In this document: positions 43,502 through 52,718 of the stretch, piece by piece
Layout: each line of letters opens with the position of its first letter
How positions within the stretch are numbered: position 1 is the first letter of the stretch
DNA from: JACDBE01 sp963714055
GTDB lineage: Bacteria > Actinomycetota > Acidimicrobiia > Spongiisociales > UBA5794
Direction of reading: 5' to 3'
Length of the DNA: 64,000 nt
NCBI GenBank assembly: GCA_963714055.1
Contig: OY970227.1
Location: forward strand, 372,001 to 436,000
Made by a program: the position numbers and the translations under genes
Notes under the pieces: model-generated
The model's database searches: none
Told to the model about the DNA's origin: nothing
Seen by the model: the letters and a program-made list of their open reading frames with translations, nothing else

Positions 43502-43781
43502 TCAAGCTGGTATGAGCCGTGGTAATCGGTCGTCGTAGAGCACGGTGCCGACCATCCCGCGGGTCAGCAGGACTTTGACGGGCAGACTGCGATCCCAGGA
43601 ACGGACCTCGGCCGCTGAGGTTCGTAGCCCGGTCATGTGCAGCACGTGCTCGGCGATCCGTCGGCCCAAGGTTCCATAGACGTTCCCCGGCATGACCGAA
43701 CGGGGCATCGAACGTGATGCCGTCGCCGGTGCCGAACCCGTCCAGGGAGATCGAGAAGTTGTGGACACGGACCTGGGACAT
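43502..43781 (-). pseudogene. fragment of a dihydrofolate-reductase-family gene fused to other remnants
   Basis: From 43781 the sequence reads MSQVRVHNFSISLDGFGTGDG and FDAPFGHAGERL, a clear N-terminus of the RibD-C/dihydrofolate reductase-like family. After ~35 codons the similarity stops and the frame changes. A second stretch (AEVRSWDRSLPV, ending RLPRLIPA at the stop 43502) does not look like the rest of that family. On the plus strand a 24-codon frame (43451-43525, MFQLAEHLADVKAHRESSSW) may be the severed start of another gene. The 418 bases 43440-43857 therefore hold broken gene ends only. Confidence 0.5.
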
Positions 43782-43857
43782 GCTGCCTCCCGAGCCGAAG
43801 GGTCGTTGCGCTTTACCGGCGGCACGGCGGTGCCGGCACCGCGGACCGGCGGCGGCC

Positions 43858-45102
43858 TCAGACGCTGCCGAAGATCAGCGCGACGTTGTGGCCGCCGAAG
43901 CCGAACGAGTTGGTCATCGCCCGGGTCACCGTGATCTCCCTCGCCTCGTTGGGGACGTAGTCGAGGTCGCACTCCGGGTCGGGGGTGGTGTAGTTGATCG
44001 TCGGGGGGATCACCCCGTCGCGGATGCTGAGCAAGCAGAAGATCGACTCGATGGCGCCGGCGCCACCCAGCATGTGGCCGGTCATCGACTTGGTGGACGA
44101 GATCGGCACCGACCCGGCGGCAGCCCCGAACACGGTCTTGATCGCCAGCGTCTCGGTGACGTCGTTGGCGACCGTGGACGTGCCGTGGGCGTTGATGTAG
44201 TCGATGTCGGCCGCGCTCAGTCCGGCATCGTCCAGTGCCCGTTGCATCGCCTTGGCCGCTCCGGCACCACCGGGACGGGGCAGGGTGATGTGGTAGCCGT
44301 CCGAAGACATCCCGTAGCCGAGCACCTCGGCGTAGAGGGTGGCGCCGCGGGCCTTGGCGTGCTCGTACTCCTCGAGGATCAACGTCGCCGCCCCTTCTGC
44401 CATCACGAAGCCGTCCCGGTCGGCGTCGAACGGGCGGCTGGCTCCCTCGGGGTCGTCGTTGCGGGTGCTCACCGCCTTGGCAGAGGCGAAGCCGGCCACG
44501 GCGAACTCGCAGATCCCGGCCTCGGTGCCGCCCGCCACCATGACATCGGCGTCGTCGCGGCGGATGATGGCGGCGGCGTCGCCGATGGCGTTGGCCGAGG
44601 CGGCGCAGGCGGTCACCGTGCAGCTGTTCGGCCCGTAGAGGTGGAAGTCGATCGACACCAGACCGGCGCCCATGTTGGAGATGACCTTGGTGATCGCCAG
44701 CGGCGACACCCGTCCCGGGCCCCGGTCGCGCAGCACGTCCATCTCGTCCTGGGTGGTGGAGATGCCACCGATGCCAGAGCCGATGACCACGCCGGCCCGG
44801 TCGGCGGCGGGGTCGTCCTCCTCGTAGGACAGCCCGGCGTCGGCCATCGCCTGGGCGGTGGCCACCCAGAAGAACTGGGCGCTGCGGTCCATGCGCCGGT
44901 ATTCCTTACGGGCCAGGTAGGCGTCGAGCTCGAGCCCACGCACCTCGCCGGCGATGCTGGTGGCGAACTCGGAGGCGTCGAAGAGCGTGATCGGGCCGAT
45001 GCCGGAGACACCGGAGCGTGCCTGCTTCCAGGTGTCGTCGACGCCCAGACCCAGCGGGTTGACGGTGCCGAGACCGGTGACGACCACCCTGCGCGTGGAC
45101 AC
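43858..45102 (-). CDS. fabF: 3-oxoacyl-ACP synthase II
   Basis: KAS II condenses malonyl-ACP with growing acyl-ACP chains. The 414-residue enzyme has the N-terminal RRVVVTGLGTVNPLG, the nucleophile in VTACAASANAIGDA (Cys about 167), and the two catalytic histidines in NAHGTSTVANDVTE and TKSMTGHMLGGAGA, ending NSFGFGGHNVALIF. It is complete. It is the last gene of the fab operon, five bases after acpP. Confidence 0.96.
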   Translation of the reverse strand: MSTRRVVVTGLGTVNPLGLGVDDTWKQARSGVSGIGPITLFDASEFATSIAGEVRGLELDAYLARKEYRRMDRSAQFFWVATAQAMADAGLSYEEDDPAADRAGVVIGSGIGGISTTQDEMDVLRDRGPGRVSPLAITKVISNMGAGLVSIDFHLYGPNSCTVTACAASANAIGDAAAIIRRDDADVMVAGGTEAGICEFAVAGFASAKAVSTRNDDPEGASRPFDADRDGFVMAEGAATLILEEYEHAKARGATLYAEVLGYGMSSDGYHITLPRPGGAGAAKAMQRALDDAGLSAADIDYINAHGTSTVANDVTETLAIKTVFGAAAGSVPISSTKSMTGHMLGGAGAIESIFCLLSIRDGVIPPTINYTTPDPECDLDYVPNEAREITVTRAMTNSFGFGGHNVALIFGSV

Positions 45103-45107
45103 TGGGG

Positions 45108-45353
45108 TCAGCCGTTCACCTTGGCGTACACGACGTCGACGGCGAGACCGACGGTGGTGATGCCTTCGGCCTCGTCGTCGGGGATCTTCACGCCGAAGTT
45201 GTCCTCGAGCGCCATCAGCAGCTCGACGACGCCGAGGGAGTCGACCTCGAGATCTTCCTCGAACCGGGCGTCGAGGGTGATGTTGTCACGTTCCAGCCCA
45301 AGCTCGTCGACCAGCAGGTCGACCATCTTGGCCTCGATCTCGGCACGGTCCAT
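45108..45353 (-). CDS. acpP: acyl carrier protein
   Basis: An acidic 81-residue carrier protein. The phosphopantetheine serine is in EVDSLGVVELLMALEDNFGV (DSL motif). AAGGAGG lies nine bases before ATG 45353. The position between fabG and fabF is the classic one for fatty-acid synthesis. Residues around the attachment site follow the fatty-acid type rather than polyketide carriers. Confidence 0.95.
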   Translation of the reverse strand: MDRAEIEAKMVDLLVDELGLERDNITLDARFEEDLEVDSLGVVELLMALEDNFGVKIPDDEAEGITTVGLAVDVVYAKVNG

Positions 45354-45376
45354 GGGGGGCGCCTCCTTGGCGTTGC

Positions 45377-46109
45377 TCAGAGCGCCAGACCGCCGTCGAT
45401 GACGATCGTCTGGCCGGTGATGTACGACGCACCGTCGGAGGCAAGATAGCCGACCGCCGAGGCGATCTCCTCTGGAACCCCGAGCCGGCCGAGGGCGATC
45501 CGGCCGGCCTGCGCCTCGGCCATGGCACCGAGGTCTGCGGTGAGGTCGGTGCGGATGAACCCAGGGGCGACCACGTTGACCGTGATCCCCCTCGACCCGA
45601 CCTCCTTGGCGAGGGCCTTGGCGAACCCGATGATGCCCGCCTTGGCGGCGGCGTAGTTGGTCTGTCCCGGGTTGCCGTGGATGCCGGCGGTCGAGCTGAT
45701 GCAGACGATCCGGCCCCAGCGGCTCTTGACCATCCCCCGCAGCGCCGCCTTGGAGCACAGGAAGTTCGAGGTGAGGTTGGTGGCGATCACGTCGTCCCAC
45801 GACTGCTGCGGCATCCGCATCATCAGCCCGTCCCGGGTGATCCCGGCGTTGTTGACCAGGACCTCGACCGGGCCGAGCCGTTCCGTCACCTGGTCGAACA
45901 CGGCGGCGACCGACTCGGTCGACGACACGTCACCGGGGACGGCCACCGCCTCTCCGCCTGCAGAAGCGATCCGGTCGACCACCTCGGCGGCGGCGTCGGC
46001 GTTGGAGAAGTAGTTGACGGCGACGCGGTGGCCGCTCGACGCCAACGTGAGGCAGATGGCCCGCCCGATGCCGCCGCGAGCCCCCGGTGACCAGGGCAAC
46101 CCGGGTCAA
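45377..46109 (-). CDS. fabG: 3-oxoacyl-ACP reductase (frameshifted near the N-terminus)
   Basis: FabG is the NADPH-dependent beta-ketoacyl-ACP reductase. After the break the frame is complete: GIGRAICLTLASSGHRVAV, LVNNAGITRDGLMMRM, the catalytic ISSTAGIHGNPGQTNYAAAKAG (Ser, Tyr, Lys) and GQTIVIDGGLAL. Before the break another frame gives TRVALVTGGSR. Dropping one C near 46075 joins them as VTGGSRGIGRA. Span is 3n+1. The best start in the first frame is TTG 46109, with only a weak ribosome site. Confidence 0.9.
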
Positions 46110-46159
46110 GCGGATCCCGACTTCGCTGAGACATGCCCGGGCGGCTGCGCCACCCTCCT

Positions 46160-46190
46160 CCCGCAGATGGGGCCCCAACCCCATCGCGGG
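46160..46190 (-). terminator. strong hairpin between fabH and fabG
   Basis: CCCGC-A-GATGGGG (46160-46172) pairs with CCCCATC-GCGGG (46179-46190), a 12-bp stem with one bulged A and the loop CCCCAA. It stands directly after the fabH stop, inside the operon, and has no T tract. It may stabilise or partly terminate the upstream message. Confidence 0.4.
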
Positions 46191-46194
46191 CCGT

Positions 46195-47296
46195 TCACTG
46201 CGCCCCCGACTTCGCCGGCAGGGCTCCTCGGCGTTGCCGGATCTCCTCCTGGACGTCGGCGAGCAGCTCCAGCCCGGTCTTGTCGGTGGGTGGCAGCGAG
46301 GCGGTCGACGTCGCCTTCGGCGTCACCCGCTCGGCGAAGCGGAGGGCGACCGCGCCCCAGGTGAGGCCGCCGCCGAACGCCACCATGACGATGTTGGCGC
46401 CCGGCCCCACCCGGCCGAGCTCGATCGCCTCGGAGAGGGCGATGGGGATGCTCGCCGCCGAGGTGTTGCCGTAGCTGGCGATGTTGACGAACACCTTGTC
46501 GTAGGGCATCTTCAGCCGTCGGGCGGTGGCGTCGATGATCCGGGTGTTGGCCTGGTGCGGGATGAGCAGGTCGATGTCGTCGAGGGCGAACCCGGCGTCC
46601 TCGACGACCTTGGCGGCCGCCGCCCCCATCTGGGTGACCGCGTTGCGGAAGATCTCCTGGCCGTCCATGAGCAGCTTGTAGTGGTCGCGGTCGTCGCCGA
46701 GCCGCTCGGTGCCGAACCCGGACACGGTGAGCTTCTCGGCGAGGCCGCCGTCGGTGCCCAGCGTCACCGACAGGATCCCGTCGTCGCCTTCGGCCGGTTC
46801 GATGACCACCGCGCCGGCGCCGTCCCCGAAGAGAACCGCCGTGTCGCGCACGTCGACGTCGAGCAGCATCGACAGCTTCTCGGCGCCGATCAGCAGGATC
46901 CGCTGGTTGAGGCCGGCGGCGATCATCCCCTGGGCGATAGCCATCCCGTAGACGAACCCGCTGCAAGCGGCGTTGATGTCGAGGCAGGTGGCGTTGGTGA
47001 GCCCGAGGATGGGCTGCACGTAGCTGGCGGCCGACGGGATGAGCCGGTCCGGGGTGCAGGTGGCGACGATGAGCAGGTCGATCTGCTCCGGCTCGAGCCC
47101 GGCGGCGGCCAGGGCGTGGGCTGCCGGCGACGGCCGCCATGTCCGACGTCTCGGTGTGGGTGATGCGCCGCTCCTTGATCCCGGTGCGGGTGCTGATCCA
47201 CTCGTCGCTGGTGTCCATCACGGTGGCCAGGTCGTCGTTGGTCAGCACCGCCGGCGGGATGCAGCGGCCCCATCCGGTGATCGTGGCGCGACGCAC
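46195..47296 (-). CDS. fabH: 3-oxoacyl-ACP synthase III (frameshifted)
   Basis: KAS III starts fatty-acid synthesis by condensing an acyl-CoA primer with malonyl-ACP. The 5' frame has RRATITGWGRCIPPAVLTNDD and DEWISTRTGIKERRI. The 3' frame has ATCLDINAACSGFVYGMA (catalytic Cys), LLIPHQANTRIID (His) and NIASYGNTSAASIP (Asn). Dropping one G near 47125 gives MAAVAAAHALAAAGLEP, which aligns residue for residue with the family. Span is 3n+1. GTG 47296 follows GAGGAGA; ATG 47326, overlapping the fabD stop, is an alternative. Confidence 0.9.
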
Positions 47297-47322
47297 GGTG
47301 CGGTCTCCTCGCTCGCTCGGGG

Positions 47323-48255
47323 TCATTCTACGGCCGGGGCGACCGCGGCCACATCTTCCAGGCCGGCGACGACGTGCACGGTGGCGTCGGGGACGGTGCG
47401 CCGGGCCAGCCCGGCGGTGACCTCGCCGGGGCCGATGTGGACGAAGGTGTCGATGCCGGTGGCCGCCATCCCGGCCAGGGTCTCGGCGAACCGGACGGGC
47501 GACACCAACTGTCGGGCGAGGGCGTCGACCGGGCCGCCGTCTGCGGGCCCGGCGATCGGGGCGGCGTCGGCGTTGCCCCAGACGGCGAACCGCAGCGCGG
47601 TGAAGGCGGTGGCGGAAAGCGCCGCGGCGAGGTCGGTGCCGGCCGGGGCCATCAGCGGCGTGTGGAAGGCACCGGCCACCTTGAGCGGGATCACCCGCCT
47701 GATCCCGTGGTCCCCGGCGTGTTCGGCGGCCCAGTCGAGGTCGTCGAGCCCGCCGGCGATCACCACCTGGCCAGGGGCGTTGAGGTTGGCCACCCACAGG
47801 GCACCGCCATCGGCGCGGCGAGCGGCGGCCAGCGCCTCGGCATCCGTCGCCTCGCCGCCGAGGAGGGCCGCCATCCCCCCCGCACCGGCGGCGGCGGCCG
47901 CCGCCATCGCCGTGCCCCGGGCAGCCACCAGGGTAAGCCCGGCGCCGAAGTCGACGGCGCCGGCGGCGGCGAGGGCGGTGTACTCGCCCAGCGAGTGTCC
48001 GGCGGCCGCCTCCGGCGGAGGAGCCTGATCCCGCCATGCCTCCCAGAGTGCGTAGGCGACGGCGAACAGCGCCGGCTGCGCCCGGTCGGTGCGGGTGAGC
48101 TCCTCCTCGGGCCCTGCGGCGCACAGCTCGGAGAGCGACCAGCCGAGGACCTCGTCCGCCTGGTCGACGAGAAGATCGGGACGGGCGGCGAACACGTCGC
48201 TCCCCATCCCCACCGACTGGCTGCCCTGCCCGGGGAACAGCACTGCGTACGTCAC
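47323..48255 (-). CDS. fabD: malonyl-CoA:ACP transacylase
   Basis: FabD loads malonate onto ACP. The 310-residue enzyme has LFPGQGSQSVGMG, the active serine in AAGHSLGEYTALAAAG (about residue 87), the malonate-binding Arg in LVAARGTAMA, and the catalytic His in VAGAFHTPLMAPA. Start GTG 48255 overlaps the upstream aminotransferase stop (GTGA). It begins the fab block fabD-fabH-fabG-acpP-fabF. Confidence 0.94.
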   Translation of the reverse strand: MTYAVLFPGQGSQSVGMGSDVFAARPDLLVDQADEVLGWSLSELCAAGPEEELTRTDRAQPALFAVAYALWEAWRDQAPPPEAAAGHSLGEYTALAAAGAVDFGAGLTLVAARGTAMAAAAAAGAGGMAALLGGEATDAEALAAARRADGGALWVANLNAPGQVVIAGGLDDLDWAAEHAGDHGIRRVIPLKVAGAFHTPLMAPAGTDLAAALSATAFTALRFAVWGNADAAPIAGPADGGPVDALARQLVSPVRFAETLAGMAATGIDTFVHIGPGEVTAGLARRTVPDATVHVVAGLEDVAAVAPAVE

Positions 48256-49424
48256 GGCAGCTCGTCCAGGAAGCGACGGATGCCGCGCACCGCCTGGGTG
48301 ATGCGATGCTCGTTCTCGACCAGGGCGAAGCGGACGTGACGGTCGCCCGACACCCCGAAACCGATGCCCGGGCTGACCGCCACCTTGGCCCGGTCGAGCA
48401 GGTGGATGGTGAAGTCGAGCGATCCCTTCTCGTAGAACTCGGGAATCTCGGCCCAGACGAACATCGACCCGCGGGGTCGCTCAACCGCCCACCCGCACCG
48501 GGCGAGCCCGTCGACCAGCGTGTTGCGGCGGCTCTCGTAGACGGCGTTGACATCGGCCACGAAGTCGTCGCCCTCGTTGAGGGCGATGATCGAGGCGATC
48601 TGGATCGGCTGGAAGGTCCCGTAGTCGAGGTACGACTTCAGCTGGGCGAGGGCGTCGACCATCGCCGGGTTGCCGACCACGAAACCGACCCGCCACCCCG
48701 CCATCGAGTGGCTCTTCGACAGCGTGTACAGCTCGACCCCGATCTCCTTGGCACCGGGCACCTGGAGCAGCGATGGGGGCCGGTACCCGTCGAAGGCGAT
48801 GTCGGCGTAGGCGAAGTCGTGGACCACCATGACGTCGTGCTCGCCGGCGAAGGCGACCAGCCGGGTGAAGAACTCGAGCTCGACGCAGCGGGTGGTCGGG
48901 TTGTGCGGGAACGACGTGAGGATCACCCGCGGCCGCGGCCACGAATCGTGGAACGCCTCCTCCAGCCCGTCGAAGAAGTCGGTGGCGCCCCCGATCGGCA
49001 CCCGGCGCGCCTCGGCCCCGGCCAGGGCGGCGGCGTAGATGTGGATGGGGTACGACGGCTCGGGCACCAGGGCCACGTCGCCGGGCTGCACCAATGTCCA
49101 CATCAGGTGCGACAGCCCTTCCTTGGCGCCGATCGTGCTGATCACCTCGGTGTCCGGGTCGACCTCGACCCCGAAGCGGCGGCGGTAGCGCTCGGCCACC
49201 GCCTTGCGCAGGTTGGGGAGGCCGCGCGAGGACGAGTAGCCGTGATTGCGGCCGGAGCGGGCGGCCTCGACGAGCTTGTCCACCACGAACGGGGCGCTGG
49301 GCAGGTCGGGGTTGCCGAAGCCGAGGTCGACGATGTCCTCGCCGGCCTGCCGCGCCTCGGCCTTGAGCTGGTTCACCTGGGCGAAGACGTACGGGGGGAG
49401 GTTGGTGATCCGGCGGAACTCCAT
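48252..49424 (-). CDS. alaC: class I/II aminotransferase, AlaC-like
   Basis: A PLP-dependent fold type I aminotransferase of 390 residues. The opening MEFRRITNLPPYVFAQVNQLK and DLGFGNPDLP match the AlaC (alanine-synthesising, YfdZ) group. The PLP lysine is in YTLSKSHSMAGWRVGF (about residue 236), with SFPHNPTTRCVE and HDFAYADIAFDG before it. The family makes alanine from pyruvate and glutamate; substrate assignment is by resemblance. It is co-oriented and overlapped with fabD. Confidence 0.88.
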   Translation of the reverse strand: MEFRRITNLPPYVFAQVNQLKAEARQAGEDIVDLGFGNPDLPSAPFVVDKLVEAARSGRNHGYSSSRGLPNLRKAVAERYRRRFGVEVDPDTEVISTIGAKEGLSHLMWTLVQPGDVALVPEPSYPIHIYAAALAGAEARRVPIGGATDFFDGLEEAFHDSWPRPRVILTSFPHNPTTRCVELEFFTRLVAFAGEHDVMVVHDFAYADIAFDGYRPPSLLQVPGAKEIGVELYTLSKSHSMAGWRVGFVVGNPAMVDALAQLKSYLDYGTFQPIQIASIIALNEGDDFVADVNAVYESRRNTLVDGLARCGWAVERPRGSMFVWAEIPEFYEKGSLDFTIHLLDRAKVAVSPGIGFGVSGDRHVRFALVENEHRITQAVRGIRRFLDELP

Positions 49425-49446
49425 TGTCGACGACGTTAGTGAGCAG

Positions 49447-50658
49447 TCAGTCGCCGCCGAGCAACACGGCCAGGGCGGGGCGTACCCCCCACTCTCCCAC
49501 CAGCGCGTCGTACTCGGCCTGCACCTCGGTCGACGGGGCGGCGCCGGTGCGCACCGCCCGCACCATCGTGTTCCGCGGGGTGTGCCGGCTCTCCACGAAC
49601 TGGATGACCTCCACCCGATACCCGTGCTGGCGAAGCAGGGCGGCGCGCAACGCATCGGTGAGGACGTCGGCGAGGCGTTCGCCGAGGATCCCGTGCCGGG
49701 CGACCAGGCCGTAGGGCACCGGCGGGTCGCTCGCCGACAGCTGCCGTTGGATGTCGTGGTGGCAGCACGGCGCCGCCAGCACGACCGGGGCCTCCCAGCC
49801 GAGGGCGCGGGCCAGCGCCTCGTCGGTGGCGGTGTCGCAGGCGTGCAGCGCCAGCACGATGTCCGGCGCATCATCGAGGGCGGCCTCCCGGATCGAGCCG
49901 GCGACGAAGGCGAGCCGGTCCCAACCCAGCTCGGCGGCCAGCGCGGTGTTGCGCTCACGCATGTCAGGGTTGACATCGATCCCCACCATGTCCACCTCCA
50001 GGCCACGCACGCCGGTCAGGTAGGCGAAGGCGGCGAAGGTCAGGTAGGCGTTGCCGCATCCGAGGTCGACCACCCGCAGCGGCCGGTCGGGGCCGGTCGC
50101 CGGGATGGCACCCGCCGCCATGGCGGCGTCGAGCGTGCCGTCCAGGGAGCGGAGGAACTCCTCGACCTGGCGGTACTTGGACTGCCGTGACGGTTTGACG
50201 CGCCCTTGGTGGTCGGAGATCCCGATGGCGTGGAGCATCGGGTCGGCGGGGTCGAGCAGCCGGCTCTTGGCCCGGTCGTGGGCGCGCTCGGGGGTGACCG
50301 CCTCCTCGCGGGCGCGGGTGTGGACCAGGGCGTCGCCCTTGGCGGTGACCCGCACCTGGACGACGTCACCGGACGTCTCGACGTGCCAGTTCCCGAAGGG
50401 CTCGACGAGCAATCCGTCGACGGCGGCCTCGGCCGGCGGCCCGGGCTCGTGGTTGGTCGTGGTGGCCTGGCGCTCGTCGTAGGCCGTCACCTGGAGCCGG
50501 CGGCCCTGCTTGAGATCGACCCAGCGAAGCTCCACCCGACGCCACCGCGGTGTTGCCGCCCCCTTGCGTCGCCCCGCCCCGACCGCCCGCAACAGCGTCG
50601 CCTGGTCGAGGACGGCTGCCCGCACCCGTTGCAACGCCTCGTCGAGCGGTTGCGCCAC
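49447..50658 (-). CDS. SAM-dependent methyltransferase
   Basis: A 403-residue protein whose C-terminal half is a Rossmann-fold methyltransferase: VVDLGCGNAYLTFAAFAYL, VGIDVNPDMRERN, VLALHACDTATDEALA and AAPCCHHDIQRQL. The ALHACDTATD and PCCHH pattern identifies the Methyltransf_32 type, related to eukaryotic METTL25/RRNAD proteins. The N-terminal ~190 residues are a separate domain with SKYRQVEEFLRSLD before the fold. The substrate is unknown. GTG 50658 is chosen because it begins one base after the previous stop. Confidence 0.82.
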   Translation of the reverse strand: MAQPLDEALQRVRAAVLDQATLLRAVGAGRRKGAATPRWRRVELRWVDLKQGRRLQVTAYDERQATTTNHEPGPPAEAAVDGLLVEPFGNWHVETSGDVVQVRVTAKGDALVHTRAREEAVTPERAHDRAKSRLLDPADPMLHAIGISDHQGRVKPSRQSKYRQVEEFLRSLDGTLDAAMAAGAIPATGPDRPLRVVDLGCGNAYLTFAAFAYLTGVRGLEVDMVGIDVNPDMRERNTALAAELGWDRLAFVAGSIREAALDDAPDIVLALHACDTATDEALARALGWEAPVVLAAPCCHHDIQRQLSASDPPVPYGLVARHGILGERLADVLTDALRAALLRQHGYRVEVIQFVESRHTPRNTMVRAVRTGAAPSTEVQAEYDALVGEWGVRPALAVLLGGD

Positions 50659-50659
50659 G

Positions 50660-51340
50660 TCAGCCCCACCGGTCCGCATGGCGAACCTCGAGACCGCCGA
50701 GAAGAACGGTGGCGTTGACATCGAGGGTGCGGGCCGCCTCGACGGCGAGGTCCCGGCGGGTGGTGTTGTCCCACATGCCGAGCAGGGGGATGCCGCTCAA
50801 TCTCACCCCCCACCCGTGGGGGACGATGACGTCGCAGCCGCCGAGGACCACGGTCAGCTTGATGCGGGCGCCGTCGGCGAGCCCGGCAGCACTCAGGTCG
50901 ACGACCCCGCTGGCCGCCACCACGGTGACGTCGCCGCTGCGCACCCGCGACGAGGTGGCGATGAACCGCCGGGCGCCCAGCACCACGACACCGACGACGT
51001 CGTCGCCGGCGACGGTGACCTCCCGGCTGGACCGCGGCGCCATCACCAGCGCCCCCAGGGCGATGAGCGTCACGGCCCCGAGCACCGGCCACACCGAGGC
51101 GTCGATCAGGCCCGTGGTCGACGCCAGCAACAGCAGACCGATGGCGAGCAGCGCCGTCGAACCGATGCGCAGCCTCCGCTCGGTGGCGACCTGCACCAGG
51201 CCGAGGGCGATCAACACCAGCGGCCACCACCGTCCGAGGACGGCTCCGGCATCGACGTCTCCGATCACAGAGAGGAACAGGACCGCGCCGGCCACCATGG
51301 CCGCCCCTCCGAGGACGGCCCGGCCGAGCGACGGTCTCAC
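50660..51340 (-). CDS. LiaF-like membrane protein
   Basis: A 226-residue protein with about four N-terminal helices followed by a beta-rich cytoplasmic domain (VVGVVVLGARRFIATSSRVRSGDVTVV, GGCDVIVPHGWGVRL, VLLGGLEVRH as separate pieces). This is the layout of LiaF/VraT-type cell-wall stress proteins, whose C-terminal beta-helix is called DUF2154 or toast-rack. No LiaRS two-component system is adjacent. GTG 51340 overlaps the DUF1232 stop. Confidence 0.72.
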   Translation of the reverse strand: MRPSLGRAVLGGAAMVAGAVLFLSVIGDVDAGAVLGRWWPLVLIALGLVQVATERRLRIGSTALLAIGLLLLASTTGLIDASVWPVLGAVTLIALGALVMAPRSSREVTVAGDDVVGVVVLGARRFIATSSRVRSGDVTVVAASGVVDLSAAGLADGARIKLTVVLGGCDVIVPHGWGVRLSGIPLLGMWDNTTRRDLAVEAARTLDVNATVLLGGLEVRHADRWG

Positions 51341-51762
51341 GACCCGAGGATTCGGCGAACCTTCGGCGGGACCATCTCGGCGCCCCACGACAGCAACCCG
51401 GTGACCAGCTCCAGCGTCTCCGGCGAACCCATCCAGTACTGCTCCCGCACCTCGGCGGGCACCGACCGCAGCAGCCGGTCGACGGCGAAGGCCGCCAGCA
51501 GGATGTCGTCGAACCGGCCGAGCACCGGGATGAAGTCGGGGACGAGGTCGATCGGGCTGACCAGGTAGGCGAGCGCCCCCACCGCCAACAGCTTGTTCCG
51601 CCTGGGAACCTGCGTGTCCGTCATCAGCTTGCGAAGCAGGTTGAGGGTGGCGGGCAACGCCCACACCACCTCCTTGACCAGGTCGGCGCTCGACCGGGCC
51701 GGGACCGCCGGTGCGTCGTCGATGTGATGGGCGGCACCGTCGTTCGGGCCACCGGGCGTCAT
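51337..51762 (-). CDS. YkvA/DUF1232 family protein
   Basis: A 141-residue protein with the DUF1232 core: LLAVGALAYLVSPIDLVPDFIPVLGRFDDI (the SPIDLIPDFIPxxGxxDD signature) around residues 70-98, flanked by an acidic N-terminus and a helical C-terminus. The family is membrane-associated and of unknown function. It overlaps the LiaF-like gene, and five bases separate it from the ROK gene. Confidence 0.85.
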   Translation of the reverse strand: MTPGGPNDGAAHHIDDAPAVPARSSADLVKEVVWALPATLNLLRKLMTDTQVPRRNKLLAVGALAYLVSPIDLVPDFIPVLGRFDDILLAAFAVDRLLRSVPAEVREQYWMGSPETLELVTGLLSWGAEMVPPKVRRILGS

Positions 51763-51767
51763 GTCGG

Positions 51768-52718
51768 TCAAGTTCCCACCTCCAGTTCGAGCCGTCCATC
51801 GACCAGGTCGAAGGCCATCATTGCCGCCCCGATCGCCCCTGCCGCCGGCCCGTGGTCGGCCACAACGATCGGTGGGAGCATCCGGTGGGAGCCACCGTGG
51901 AGCGCATCGGCGGCCGCCCGGCGGGCCGGGCCGAGCAGGCTCTCCCCGACCGATCCCAGTCCCCCGCCGACCACGACGATCTGCGGGTCGAGCGCGGCGA
52001 TCAGGTTGCACAGGCCGAGGCCGAGGTCGATGCCGACCTGGGCCACCAATCCCCGGGCGGTTTCGTCGCCCTCGTCGGCGGCGCGGATGACCGCCTGTCC
52101 GGTGATGGCGGTCTCCCCGAGCCGGGCGGCCAGGGTGCCACCGGGATTGCGGGTGACGAAGTCGGTGGCGAGCCGCTCGAGGGCGTGCGCCGAGGCGACG
52201 GTCTCCCAGCAACCCCGCTTGCCGCATGCACATCGCTCCCCGTTCCGCTCGAACAGGGTGTGACCCCACTCACCGGCGAAGGACCCGCCCCGGTAGATCC
52301 GCCCGTCGACGATGAGGGCGCCTCCGATACCGGTCCCCAGGGTGACGAAGACGACGTGGTCGTAGCCACGGGCAGAGCCCCTGGTGTGCTCTGCGTGGGC
52401 GCCGGTGTTGGCGTCGTTGTCGACCACGGTGGGGAGCCCGAACGCCTCCTCGAGATGGCTGCGCAGGTGGAGCCCGGTGCCGGCGACGTGCGGGCCCCAC
52501 ACGAAGATCCCCTCGGGCCACTCCACCAGGCCGGCGATCCCCACCCCGATGGCGTCCACGTCGTCGGTGAGCACCTCGCCGATCGCCGTCGCCAGCGCAT
52601 CGACGACCGGGACCCGGCCGCTGGGGTTGGACGAGCGACGCTCGTCCACCACGGCGTCGCCGTCGAGGCGGACGGCGAGGAGCTTGGTCCCCCCGAGGTC
52701 GATCCCGACGGTGGCGAT
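51768..52718 (-). CDS. ROK family sugar kinase with non-standard start
   Basis: A ROK-family kinase (glucokinase-like). The ATP site VGIDLGGTKLLAV lies right at the N-terminus, the catalytic Asp is in VVDNDANTGAHAE, FVTLGTGIGGALI follows, and the zinc motif is CACGKRGCWE. The frame containing the ATP site has no ATG, GTG or TTG before it. AAGGGAG lies seven bases upstream of an ATC (52718), which I use. GTG 52652 would remove the ATP site. Alternatively GTG 52735 plus one missing base would give a normal start. The substrate is probably glucose or another hexose. Confidence 0.78.
   Translation of the reverse strand: MATVGIDLGGTKLLAVRLDGDAVVDERRSSNPSGRVPVVDALATAIGEVLTDDVDAIGVGIAGLVEWPEGIFVWGPHVAGTGLHLRSHLEEAFGLPTVVDNDANTGAHAEHTRGSARGYDHVVFVTLGTGIGGALIVDGRIYRGGSFAGEWGHTLFERNGERCACGKRGCWETVASAHALERLATDFVTRNPGGTLAARLGETAITGQAVIRAADEGDETARGLVAQVGIDLGLGLCNLIAALDPQIVVVGGGLGSVGESLLGPARRAAADALHGGSHRMLPPIVVADHGPAAGAIGAAMMAFDLVDGRLELEVGT

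Noticed and set aside
19577..47296. Programmed ribosomal frameshifting in murB, murC, murG, fabG, fabH and others
   Set aside because: No shared slippery site, no stop codon at the shift points and no stimulating structure were seen. Sequence error explains all cases more simply.
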